Assembly: GCA_949316495.1 (NCBI GenBank)
Contig: OX439010.1
Location: 2,795,001-2,859,000 of the forward strand
Length of the DNA: 64,000 bases
Direction of reading: 5' to 3'
From: Amphiduros pacificus
Lineage: Eukaryota > Annelida > Polychaeta > Phyllodocida > Hesionidae
The notes under the pieces: generated by a model
What the model was told of the DNA's origin: nothing
Seen by the model: only the letters and a program-made list of their open reading frames with translations
Databases searched by the model: none
Shown: positions 39,260 through 50,735 of the stretch, piece by piece
Layout: each line of letters opens with the position of its first letter
Position numbering within the stretch: the stretch's first letter is position 1
Translations under genes and position numbers: made by a program

Positions 39260-42070
39260 TGGGTATGTAAAGAACGAAAATAATTACAGTTAACCTTTAT
39301 TAAGGGGATGAGGACAATACAATGATGAAAAAATCTTGATAATGATACGAAATGATAAGAAATGTTGCAGAGCTGCATTCCAAACTCAGTTTAAAAACAG
39401 CCCATCCGACTCCAGGCACTCCCAGGCCAGGCCTGGGGCCTTACTAACTCGCCTTACTACCTGCAGCCGCTTGCTGAAAATCCTAAACATTGTCACTGCT
39501 CAATACATACTGCATGTATTTATCTATTTTATCTACCTATTGTAATGGTTTGGCTGTGAGTTTAGAGTGTCGATAGGCAATGCTCGTCAGAAAAGGAACT
39601 ATCTGTGTTAATCTGACTTCTCAAGTTCTGTGATCGGTACGATCATGGCCTGGGGACTGCGTAGTCATTTCCTGCAGGTTGTAATTTGTTTCTTTCTGTG
39701 GTCAATATTGTTCATGCAACTGACACCACTGTGGAGTGTTCGTCGTGTGCATGTAGTAATAGATTCCAATTTGCGCATACATTACTCTAGCATGTAAACA
39801 AAGATAAAGAAGTGTGTGATGACTACTCATCAACGACCAGTTTCCGCCAATGAAGTAGACCATAACCGGCTTAGCTGCTATAATCGGTGGTAATTGGTAG
39901 CGACAGAAAACTGGTCGGGCACAAGTAAAAGTTCAAGATGACAACATTGTCAGCAGCCATTGCTGTGCAAAAGTATCAATTAATATTGCTAGGAAATGCA
40001 TTCTTATCGATAGAGCATGGAATTATGAGTAGCTCTAGTTCAAATTTGGTGTAAATCGGACAATTAGAACAGAAATGATGAGCAAAAGTCTGATCGATGA
40101 TTTGTGTTAGCGCCTGAGCAATATTAGAGGAATTTACATAAGTGACATTAAAAGACAGAAAATTGCATTCCATTAATTATTATCAATACCTCATATTATG
40201 CTATAAAATTTGATCATATACCAAAGTAATTAATTTTAAAAGATGAACAAAGATAATTTCAACCACCCGATCATTTAACAATCATTGTTTCATTGTTGTG
40301 TTTCAGTTTTTGTCTGAAGTTTCTCCTCTTAAACAATTCTACATGGGTGGGACATCTTACAGTCTCTGATTGCCATTTACTTTAGTTTACAGTCCAAAAA
40401 AAAAATCGTTAGACCTGCCAATCACAAAATTTAAATAGGCTATTGGGTAAAATATTGCGTACACACACATATTTATATTTGCAGTTTAAGGGCCAATCTT
40501 ATCACCTCAACAAAGACTGGAATTTTGCATAGACTATACATAATGTTTGTCATTCAGTTGTCTGCCATCATATATGTTAATTATATTTTGCAATTTAAAA
40601 TGGTTCTTTCCTTTACTTGCAGCTGTGTCAAGCAGTGTGTCGTTCCTTCTGTCCACCACGTTGTCGGTGCTGCTCTTTGCCGGCATGCAGCTCTATAAAT
40701 CCCAGCTGGCCTCCAGGGAATACATGACCATCCTCGGAGGATTCCTGGGATCCATCCTCTTCATCCTAGTTCTTACTGTATCCTTCAAATTTATACACAT
40801 AATAATTGCACATCCATAATGCTTCAAGTCTAAAATATTTGATTCTCATTAAATTGCACAAGATTAAAAGAGTTTTGAATTCGAGGCAAACAAACCAGTT
40901 GAAAAGCATAATTGATCAGTATATATCAAACTCACAGTTTGTTTATTAGGGTAAGTGACAAAGATTATTTTTTGATTATTGCTTATATCTTGATAGTTAA
41001 TTGTTCAAAACTAAGACAGAATAATATTGGAAAGAATTTTGTTTGCCTTAACCTTTTCAACAGGCTGTGGGAAATTTTGAATCATCCTTTTTTGGACGTG
41101 GATTTCAGACCAAGTTATTCCCAGAAGGTATGTTAATAATTCGTTAAAATAATAATTGTCATGAGAAATAATTTGTTTAAATCACTTACATGGGCAAGTA
41201 ATAGAAATCAATATATAATCATGCATAATCTTGACAAGATAAGATCAACTGCCACATTTAGTTTATTCATTCCCCAGTAGATGCTTGGTACCACCTACCG
41301 TATTTACTTGAAAATAGGATGAGGAATGAGGACTCAAACCTTTTGTCAATGTTTGGGGAGGTCGTCTTTTACACAGGGTCATCCTATTTTTGAGTAAATA
41401 CGTTAGTTATAAGGTTTGACACCCTTATATTTTACTAGACAGTAAAGATTTTGACTCACATGTAGTTATACAAATAGAGCACTTTATCCCAGTTGAAGTT
41501 TGAAAACTTTTTAGCAGATAGTTAATCAGTAAAATTGATTAAAATTGATTGTGCACATTAGAACAGCTTGTTATAATTGATCATAAGGGGGAAATTAGGA
41601 GAATAAGGTGGTGAATGACTTGAGATTAAGTGAAGCATATTATTTTTGATCTTTCAGTTCTGTTTTGTCTGGCTGTGGCCATGTTCGCTTCAGGATTAGT
41701 GCACAGAGTCTGTGTCACAACCTGGTGAGTTCAGTATTCACAAAGTACATAAAATATAAAAAAAAAATCATTTTCCTAAATAACTCGATGACACTCTAAT
41801 TCTCAAAAAAAAGCCAAGAAATCTGACGGTGAATGGAATTACAAATCTTAACCAAATTCCCTTTAAAATTATAAAAGATAATAATTTTTGACATGACAGT
41901 TTTTTTTATTTGATTGGAAGATATGCAAATGTTAATCTTGATCAAATTTCTTTAATTTCAGCTTCATTTTCTCCCTGGTGGCTCTGTATTATATCAATAA
42001 GATCTCCCAAGCGAAATATGCACCAATTGTAGTGGCAGGGCCAACACATAAAGGAAAGAAGAAGAACTAG
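39260..42070 (+). CDS. KRTCAP2: KRTCAP2, oligosaccharyltransferase subunit (132 aa, 5 exons)
   Basis: KRTCAP2 (KCP2) is a small ER membrane subunit of the STT3A oligosaccharyltransferase complex, linking it to the translocon for N-glycosylation. Exons: coding 39260-39263 (only ATGG, then GTATGT), 40623-40777, 41064-41127, 41658-41724, 41962-42070; phases close exactly. The protein starts MAVSSSVSFLLSTTLSVLLF and includes FAGMQLYKSQLASREYMTI, GGFLGSILFILVLT, SSFFGRGFQTKLFPE, MFASGLVHRVCVTTC and ALYYINKIS, ending GKKKN. These match vertebrate KRTCAP2 in order and nearly in length (136 aa). Three to four membrane helices are visible. The first exon was found from phase and splice signal, and is supported by the resulting MAVS start. 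Confidence 0.95.
39573..40310 (+). mobile_element. Dispersed repeat, copy 1 (in KRTCAP2 intron 1)
   Basis: It shares, in order, 'GAACTATCTGTGTTA'-like start, 'TGTGATCGGTACGATC', 'CCACTGTGGAGTGTTCGTC', 'TTCAAATTTGGTGTAAATCG' and 'AGTCTGATCGATGA' with 43085-43760. It has no coding capacity. It is probably a non-autonomous DNA transposon, more decayed than copy 2. Confidence 0.75.
41298..41403. mobile_element. Small MITE with ~25-bp terminal inverted repeats
   Basis: The ends are CCGTATTTACTTGAAAATAG and, inverted at the right, CTATTTTTGAGTAAATACG. The element is about 106 bp in KRTCAP2 intron 3, with TA on both sides (41296-41297 and around 41404), fitting a TA-target family such as Tc1/mariner. 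Confidence 0.75.
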
Positions 42071-42329
42071 AAATCATTGTGAAAGTCGTCCACAAAAACT
42101 TCATCTGTTGCCATGTTTATACCCGTACATTAAACAACACACTGGAAAATCTTTATCATGGAGGCCAAAAAGCAAAAATATATGATTGGTTACCAAATAT
42201 ACCTATAAATTACTGAGTACTTTTACAGAATAATAATTTTAAAAAATAACAAATATGAGATAATTATCAAATATGAAGCATCATATGAGAATAATGGACA
42301 GGTATCTAGTAAGAATAAATTGTCTTATA

Positions 42330-42620
42330 CCTGACCTAAATCATGAGTAGGTTCTGGTATGGGCCATTGAGATCACTGCTGTGTGATTAGGTTCTGCTGG
42401 TATGGGCCATTAAGATCACTGCTGTGTGATTAGATTCTGCTGGTATGGGCCATTAAGATCACTGCTGTGTGATTAGATTCTGCTGGTATGGGTCATTAAG
42501 ATCACTGCTGTGTGATTAGGTTCTGCTGGTATGGGCCATTAAGATCACTGCAGTGTTATTAGGTTCTGGTATGGGCCATTGAAATCACTATGGGCCATTA
42601 TGATCACTGCTGTGATTACT
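42330..42620 (+). repeat. 43-bp tandem repeat in the KRTCAP2 3' UTR (~6 copies)
   Basis: Units contain 'GCTGGTATGGGCCATTAAGA' and 'TCACTGCTGTGTGATTA'. They lie between the stop codon and the likely poly(A) signal. Confidence 0.9.
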
Positions 42621-42749
42621 CAGACCAGCCAATCTTGCTTGTGAGAGTGAGTGGGCAGTGTGAGTATGAGGATTTAGACGGAGCCCAGTCTACCGGTGAG
42701 AGTTATGATGTACAGTTGTAAATGTGGTCCCATTCATTGTGTGTGAGAG

Positions 42750-42755
42750 AATAAA
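42750..42755 (+). terminator. Candidate poly(A) signal of KRTCAP2
   Basis: AATAAA in 'GAGAGAATAAACTGGAG', 680 bp after the stop. Further AATAAA-like motifs occur at about 42810. Confidence 0.45.
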
Positions 42756-43040
42756 CTGGAGCAAGTGTCACAAAAATGATATCATTCATTGTAAAAATAT
42801 ATATTAAGTCAAATAAAATATCATTCCGATAAATATGGGACTTGTTTTGTTTTTATTGGATATGTGTAGCAAAGCTTCTGCAGTGGGGGAGAAATCTTCT
42901 GTCATTCTATCTGTCAACATTGATCTCTGTAATTTCTGGTCAGAGTTCTTAGCAATTAATCATGTTAATAGTGAAGATGATGTATTTTCAGGGGATCAAT
43001 TCTGTATTTTTCCCATTACTGGCATTAGGGTCAGATTTTT

Positions 43041-43955
43041 TGTAACACGGATGGTCCTTTTTTGATATCCACTGCCGACAGGCAGTGGATATCAAAAAGG
43101 GACTATCTGTGTTATTCTGTGATCGGTACGATCGTGGGAAATGGGTAGTCGTTTCCTGTGGGTTGTAATTCGGTTTTTTCTGTGGTCATTATTGTTCAAG
43201 CAACTTACGCCACTGTGGAGTGTTCGTCCGTGTGCATGCAAGATTCCAATTCACGCATGCGTCCGGCGAATGAATACATATCTAAAAGAAGTGAACAAAA
43301 GAAAAGAAGTGCGTCATGTAAACAAAGCAGAGCATCAGTTTTTTCTCACTGCACGTGCTGGTCACTGACGTCATGTCAATGGTTGGCACGTGCACGAGGC
43401 GATTACCATTATGCTCGGCAAAGCCAATAGGCATCCCGCCGAAATGACAACATCGTCATCGCCCATCGCTGCACAAAATTATCCTTTTAAATTGCTTGGA
43501 AATGCTTCCCAATCGATAGAACAAGGAATTATCAGTAAGTTTAGTTCAAATTTGGTGTAAATCGGACAATTAGAACAGAAATGACAATGCAAAAGTCTGA
43601 TCGATGACTTACGATAGCGCCTGAGCGATAATAAAGCAACTTACATAATCAAGCCTGAAAATGCACATCTTTGCATACAGATGTGCTAAAAAAATCGTTC
43701 ATATATCAAATTAAATGTTTTTAAAAGACAAATAAAAATAATTTCAAATACCGCATCAGTGTGCAATGATTGTTTGTGTTTAAATGTATTTTGTTGTTTG
43801 TTGTAATTTTTGTTTGGTTTATTGTAATTTTTGTTTTGTTTATTGTAATTTTTGTTTGGTTTATTGTAATTTTTGTTTTGTTTATTGTAATTTTTGTTTT
43901 GTTTATTGTAATTTTTGTTTTGTTTGTTAATTTTTTTCTCCCATCCGTGTTACAT
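43041..43955 (+). mobile_element. Dispersed repeat, copy 2, with terminal inverted repeats and a terminal hairpin
   Basis: The ends read AACACGGATGG (43041 on) and CCATCCGTGTT (to about 43952), i.e. TIRs of at least 11 bp. The left end folds into a long hairpin: 43041-43074 pairs with 43079-43113 around GACA ('GATATCCACTGCC' / 'GGCAGTGGATATC'). An internal 21-bp repeat (GTAATTTTTGTTTTGTTTA) fills 43795-43930. The internal sequence matches copy 1. Non-autonomous DNA transposon by structure; superfamily not assigned. Confidence 0.75.
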
Positions 43956-44099
43956 GTGGAGCACCACTTTTTCTTGTTTAGCTCTGCTGAGACTTTAGCT
44001 CGCAGAGCTTTAGGAGGGGGAAAAATGTCTGTCCGTCTGTCAACATTTCTTTAAAAATCTTCATCTCCAAAACTACCAGTACTAAATCTTTGATATTTT

Positions 44100-47000
44100 A
44101 TATAGAGGTAGATATATAGGTGAAGATTCAGATTCCTTCAAATCTTAGTGATGACACCATTGACCTTAGTGCAGTGACCTTGATGTCACAAATTTTGTAC
44201 TGAGCAAATCTCAGCAACCACTTATTACAGGATATTAAAACGTGGTATGCAGAAATGTCTTATGCTGTGCCTTGTCATACAATTTATGTCATGTGACCTT
44301 TGACCTTGACGCATTGACCTTGAATTCAAATTTGTGAACATGCCACATCACAACCATCAGAAGTGAATAAAAAACACTTCATATCTGTTATATACTAACA
44401 CTATGTTTAAAAATCTTCTCCAAATGTACTATTAATCTTTGTTTCATATTTAACACAGAGGTAGATAGAGAGTTGAAGATTCAGATTCCTTCAAATCTTA
44501 GTGATGTCACCATTGACCTTAATGCAGTGACCTTGATGTCATAAATTTTGTAAGGAGTATATCTCAGCAACTACTTATTGGAAGAAATTAAAACTTGGTA
44601 TACAGAAATGTCTTAGGTCAAAGCCGTGCCTCGTCATACTTTCATAGTCATGTGACCTTTGACCTTGACACATTGACCTTGAATTCAAAATTTGTGAACA
44701 TGCCACATCACAACCATCAGAAGTAAATAAAAAACATTTCATATCTGTTATATACTAACACTATGTTTAAAAATCTTCTCCTCCAAAACTACCAGTAATA
44801 TTTGTTTCATATTTATTACAGAGGTAGATAGAGAGTTGAAGATTCAGATTCCTTCAAATCTTAGTGATGTCAACATTGACCTTAATGCAGTGACCTTGAT
44901 GTCACAAATTTTGTAAGGAGTATATCTCAGCAACTACTTATAAGAAGAAATTAAAACTTGGTATACAGAAATGTCTTAGGTCATAGCCGTGCCTCATCAT
45001 ACTTCCTTAGTCATGTGACCTTTGACCTTGACACATTGATCTTGAATTCAAAATTTGTGAACATGCCACATCATAACAATTAGAAGTGAAATAAATGCAC
45101 TTCATATCTTTATATACCAACACTATTTTATACAGAGCTAGATAGAGAGTTGAAGATTTAGATTCCTTCAATTCTCAGTGATGTCACCATTGACCTTAGT
45201 GCAGTGACCTTGATGTCACAAATTTTGTAAGGAGCATATCTCAGCAACCACTTACAAGAAGAAATTGAATCTTGGTATACAGAAATGTCTTAGGTCATAG
45301 CCGTGCCTCGTCATACTTTCATAGTCATGTGACCTTTGACCTTGACACATTGACCTTGAATTCAAAATTTGTGAACATGCCACATCACAACCATCAGAAG
45401 TGAATGAAAAACACTTCATATCTGTTATATACTAAAACTATGTTTAAGAATCTTCTCCTCCAAAACTACCAGTAATATTTGTTTCATATTTAATACAGAG
45501 GTAGATAGAGAGTTGAAGATTCAGATTCCTTCAAATCTTAGTGATGTCAACATTGACCTTAATGCAGTGACCTTGATGTCACAAATTTTGTAAGGAGTAT
45601 ATCTCAGCAACTACTTATAAGAAGAAATTAAAACTTGGTATACAGAAATGTCTTAGGTCATAGCCGTGCCTCATCATACTTCCTTAGTCATGTGACCTTT
45701 GACCTTGACACATTGATCTTGAATTCAAAATTTGTGAACATGCCACATCATAACAATTAGAAGTGAAATAAATGCACTTCATATCTTTATATACCAACAC
45801 TATTTTATACAGAGCTAGATAGAGAGTTGAAGATTTAGATTCCTTCAATTCTCAGTGATGTCACCATTGACCTTAGTGCAGTGACCTTGATGTCACAAAT
45901 TTTGTAAGGAGCATATCTCAGCAACCACTTACAAGAAGAAATTGAATCTTGGTATACAGAAATGTCTTAGGTCATAGCCGTGCCTCGTCATACTTTCATA
46001 GTCATGTGACCTTTGACCTTGACACATTGACCTTGAATTCAAAATTTGTGAACATGCCACATCACAACCATCAGAAGTGAATGAAAAACACTTCATATCT
46101 GTTATATACTAAAACTATGTTTAAGAATCTTCTCCTCCAAAACTACCAGTAATATTTGTTTCATATTTAATACAGAGGTAGTTAGAGAGTTGAAGATTCA
46201 GATTCCTTCAAATCTTAGTGATGTCACCATTGACCTTAATGCAGTGACCTTGATGTCACAAATTTTGTAAGGAGTATATCTCAGCAACTACTTATAAGAA
46301 GAAATTAAAACTTGGTATACAGAAATGTCTTAGGTCATAGCCGTGCCTCGTCATACTTTCTTAGTCATGTGACCTTTGACCTTGACACATTGACCTTGAA
46401 TTCAAAATTTGTGAACATGCCACATCATAACCATTAGAAGTGAAATAAATGCACTTCATATCTTTTATATACCAACACTATTTTATACAGAGCTAGATAG
46501 AGAGTTGAAGATTTAGATTCCTTCAATTCTCAGTGATGTCACCATTGACCTTAGTGCAGTGACCTTGATGTCATAAATTTTGTAAGGAGCATATCTCAGC
46601 AACCACTTACAAGAAGAAATTGAATCTTGGTATACAGAAATGTCTTAGGTCATAGCCATGCCTCGTCATACTTTCTTAGTCATGTGACCTTTGACCTTGA
46701 CACATTGACCTTGAATTAAAAATTTGTGAACATGCAACATCTCAAGCATTAAAAGTGAATGAAATCTAGTTCATATCTGCTATATATCAACACTCTTTCA
46801 AACACCATATACATTTTATACAGATTTGACCTTTGACCTTGATTCTGTGACTTTGACCTTTGTATTATTGTGCAGGCCATAGCTCATGAACGATGAACTG
46901 GAAATACTAAATATCTGTTATGTATCAACACTATGTTTAAAAAAAAACTACCAGTAATATATGTTTCAAGTTTTATACGGAGGTAGATATTATACGGAGG

Positions 47001-47230
47001 TAGATATTAGTGATATCACCAATGACCTTAGTGCAGTGACCTCGAGGTCACAAAATTTGTACGGAGCATATCTTTGCAACCACTTATTAGAGGATACAGA
47101 AATGTCTAAGGTCATAGCTGTGCCTCTTTATAATTTCTTAGTCATGTGACCTTTGACCTTGACACATTGACCTTCAATTCAAAATTTGTATACATGCAAA
47201 ACCATCAAAAGTGAATAAACATATATCAAT
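44100..47230 (+). repeat. Higher-order satellite (~362 + ~315 bp, ~676-bp dimer) rich in nuclear-receptor motifs
   Basis: Unit starts ('GAG[GC]TAGATAGAGAGTTGAAG') fall near 44458, 44822, 45137, 45497, 45811, 46175 and 46490, alternating ~362 and ~315 bp spacing. The 44822-45496 and 45497-46174 dimers are almost identical, so dimers amplified recently. Every unit contains 'CATGTGACCTTTGACCTTGA'. The terminal part (46740-47230) is degenerate. No coding capacity. Confidence 0.92.
44294..47159 (-). promoter_or_regulatory. Ten perfect DR1 nuclear-receptor motifs
   Basis: AGGTCAAAGGTCA (minus strand) occurs at 44294-44306, 44653-44665, 45016-45028, 45330-45342, 45693-45705, 46007-46019, 46370-46382, 46685-46697, 46827-46839 and 47147-47159. 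This is the exact DR1 consensus bound by HNF4, RXR heterodimers and COUP-TF. Further TGACCT half-sites flank each. Presence is certain; function is unproven. Confidence 0.7.
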
Positions 47231-48240
47231 GACCTTTGAGCTATGCATATCATTGCTTTTTTGTAATGTTTTTTAACATTTCTTCCTAAATGATCATTTA
47301 AATCCTTTTCAAGAGCAGAATTGAGCAGATAGTGATTTTGACCAATCAAAATGCATGTTACATATCAAATTTGGCCCCAACTTGTTATCTTGGTTCTCAT
47401 TGGCTATGTTATTCAAAATGGCAGCCTCCTTGACAACTTAGTGATAGCTATTAGATTTTTGAAAAAAAAGCACAAATTTTGTGCATGAAATATTGCATTG
47501 GTAACATGATAATGATTTAAAAAATATTAATGAATATCTCATCAAAACTGAATTGGGATCTTGTATGGAAAATCATAACCTGATTGCTTATTGCACTTTA
47601 TCTCAGTTCATGTGTTTTCATTCAAGTCAGCAGAGCTATCAACCCATAGGGTTATATGTTTTCCATTTTATTATGAATTTAAAAAAAAAATTCCTATCAC
47701 TGAAATGTCAAGAAGGCTTCCATTTTGAATACCATTACAAATATTAATGAGAATAAATATGCCAATGAGAATCAAGATAATTTAGGCCCAATTCAGTATG
47801 TAACCTGCATTGTAATTAGTAAAAATTACCATCTGCTCTGGGAAAGTATCATTTTCCGGCAGATAATTGAGGTACTGAAAGATAACTTCAGGTTATTATC
47901 CTTAAACACATACTAGTGTAATGGTGATCGTAAAAGTGCACATTCCTTCAAGACCTGCTACTATGCTCCATGCTTGCGAAGATGCTGCACCCTGTCAATA
48001 TGAACAACTTTGATGTAGTTAAACCCCACACATTGCCATACACATATCGCTTCATAATGTAGATTGAATTTGGCAATATTGTGTTTAACAACTTCCTCTC
48101 AAAGGTTTTTTTTAGACAAAACTAAATTTCATATTTAACCATTTCAGAGATAATGTTTAAAAAATATTAAATGTGATATATTTCATTAACTCCTCATTAA
48201 AATAATGAAAAATGAAAAACAAAATACGAAGTTCTACAAA
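47231..48240. other. Gene-free stretch
   Basis: AT-rich. No ORF with recognisable similarity. Confidence 0.4.
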
Positions 48241-48253
48241 TCTGACAATTTCC

Positions 48254-48435
48254 ATGCTGTTCATGTTGTGCATGGTTCATGTTGTGCATGGTTCATGTTG
48301 TGCATGGTTCATGTTGTGCATGGTTCATGTTGTGCATGGTTCATGTTGTGCATGGTTCATGTTGTGCATGGTTCATGTTGTGCATGGTTCATGTTGTGCA
48401 TGGTTCATGTTGTGCATGGTTCATGTTGTGCATGT
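48254..48435 (+). repeat. 16-bp minisatellite (~11 copies)
   Basis: Unit TTCATGTTGTGCATGG. Because 16 is not a multiple of three and the unit lacks stops, all three plus frames are open (for example HVVHGSCCAWFML), which is not evidence for coding. Confidence 0.95.
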
Positions 48436-48534
48436 GTGCACTTGTGCACAGATCACTTCTTGGAAAGGGTGTCAATGCCTCCATAAGTTGTTGCCTAGTT
48501 TTGTGGTTATTTCACTGCTTTATCTTTCATTTTC

Positions 48535-48680
48535 GCATCTCCTTCACTGGTACCCTGTCCAAACACTTCATGTGACGTATTTTAATCTCCTTCACTGGTA
48601 CCCTGTCCAAACACTTCATGTGACGTATTTTAATCTCCTTCACTGGTACCCTGTCCAAACACTTCATGTGACGTATTTTG
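48535..48680 (+). repeat. 48-bp tandem repeat (3 copies)
   Basis: Units contain 'CTCCTTCACTGGTACCCTGT' and 'CACTTCATGTGACGTATTTT', virtually identical, with a CRE-like TGACGT in each. Confidence 0.95.
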
Positions 48681-49249
48681 GCTTTCGGAAAAAATATGTC
48701 ATGATATTGCAATTCATTGTCAGTCTTATCAATAGTAAGCATTCATTTCCAAATCCACAACTATCAGACTTAAAAGTGAATAAAATCAATGTCAGGAGAG
48801 AGCTACAAAACTATCCAGGCCAGCTGTACAGGCCCAATGCATGCCAATGTCCCCACTGACAGTCATTTTCTACTGCCCAAAGTGTCTGAGTTGTGGTTTC
48901 CACAATCACAATGCAAGTTGATATGTACAAACATGGAAATAATTTAAACATGTGAAACAATTTATCCAGACAGAAAAGCAATTAGACCATGAACCACTAG
49001 GGGCCCAGGGGGATTATCCTCATGTTTATGTACACTAAACTGTTCTCACTATTTAAAATCCCCTTTGTTGGTCTCTCACAACCAGATATCCTTGCTCAAG
49101 AATGCACTTTTTCAGTTGGTAGAGTGTTGGATTTGGATTGGATAGAAAGGGTGATAATGCTTAGGGTCCAATGTTCAAACCCCGCTGGGAGCATAAAATA
49201 TATTGGTCAGTATATTAATGCTAAATCAAATGTTTCATGAGATTAAAAA

Positions 49250-50735
49250 TAAAACATGGCAGGACACCAGAGATGAGAGGAAAGACATGGCAGGACAGCA
49301 TCAGGGATGAGAGGATGGACATAGCAGGACAGCATCAGGGATGAGAGGGTGGACATGGCAGGACAGCATCAGGGACAAGGAGACAGACTGGCACCAGGGA
49401 TGAGAAGATGGACATGGCAGGACAGCGTCAGGGATGAGAGGATGGGAATGGCAGGACAGCATCAGGGATGAGAGGATGGACATGGCAGGACAGCAGGACA
49501 GCATCAGGGATGAGAGGATGGGCATGGCAGGACAGCATCAGGGATGAGAGGATGGGCATGGCAGGACAGCATCAGGGATGAGAGGATGGACATGGCAGGA
49601 CAGCATCAGGAATGAGAGGATGGACATGGCAGGACAGCATCAGGGATGAGAGGATGGACATGGCAGGACAGCATCAGGGATGAGAGGATGGGAATGGCAG
49701 GACAGCATCAGGGATGAGAGGATGGACATGGCAGGACAGCATCAGGGATGAGAGGATGGACATGGCAGGACAGCATCAGGGATGAGAGGATGGACATGGC
49801 AGGACAGCATCAGGGATGAGAGGATGGACATGGCAGGACAGCATCAGGGATGAGAGGATGGACATGGCAGGACAGCATCAGGGATGAGAGGATGGACATG
49901 GCAGGACAGCATCAGGGATGAGAGGATGGACATGGCAGGACAGCATCAGGGATGAGAGGATGGGCATGGCAGGACAGCATCAGGGATGAGAGGATGGACA
50001 TGGCAGGACAGCATCAGGGATGAGAGGGTGGGCATGGCAGGACAGCATCAGGGATGAGAGGATGGGAATGGCAGGACAGCATCAGGGATGAGAGGATGGA
50101 CATGGCAGGACAGCAGGACAGCATCAGGGATGAGAGGATGGACATGGCAGGACAGCATCAGGGATGAGAGGATGGACATGGCAGGACAGCATCAGGGATG
50201 AGAGGATGGGCATGGCAGGACAGCATCAGGGATGAGAGGATGGGCATGGCAGGACAGCATCAGGGATGAGAGGGTGGGCATGGCAGGACAGCATCAGGGA
50301 TGAGAGGATGGGAATGGCAGGACAGCATCAGGGATGAGAGGATGGACATGGCAGGACAGCAGGACAGCATCAGGGATGAGAGGATGGGCATGGCAGGACA
50401 GCATCAGGGATGAGAGGGTGGGCATGGCAGGACAGCATCAGGGATGAGAGGATGGACATGGCAGGACAGCATCAGGGATGAGAGGATGGGAATGGCAGGA
50501 CAGCATCAGGGATGAGAGGATGGACATGGCAGGACAGCATCAGGGATGAGAGGATGGGCATGGCAGGACAGCATCAGGGATGAGAGGATGGACATGGCAG
50601 GACAGCATCAGGGATGAGAGGATGGACATGGCAGGACAGCATCAGGGATGAGAGGATGGGAATGGCAGGACAGCATCAGGGATGAGAGGATGGACATGGC
50701 AGGACAGCATCAGGGATGAGAGGATGGACTGGAGA
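49250..50735 (+). repeat. 34-bp minisatellite (~43 copies)
   Basis: Unit contains 'GACATGGCAGGACAGCATCA' and 'GGGATGAGAGGATG', with G/A variants and occasional extra CAGGA. Short blocks of variants recur in order (for example around 49440-49500 and 50060-50120), showing higher-order copying. Confidence 0.95.

Noticed and set aside
42835-43065. 76-codon ORF after KRTCAP2
   Set aside because: It runs into the terminal hairpin of the dispersed repeat and has no family likeness or splice support.
48205-48859. 215-codon ORF with HVVHGSCCAWFML repeats
   Set aside because: It is the 16-bp minisatellite plus three 48-bp repeats; all frames are open and no gene signals exist.
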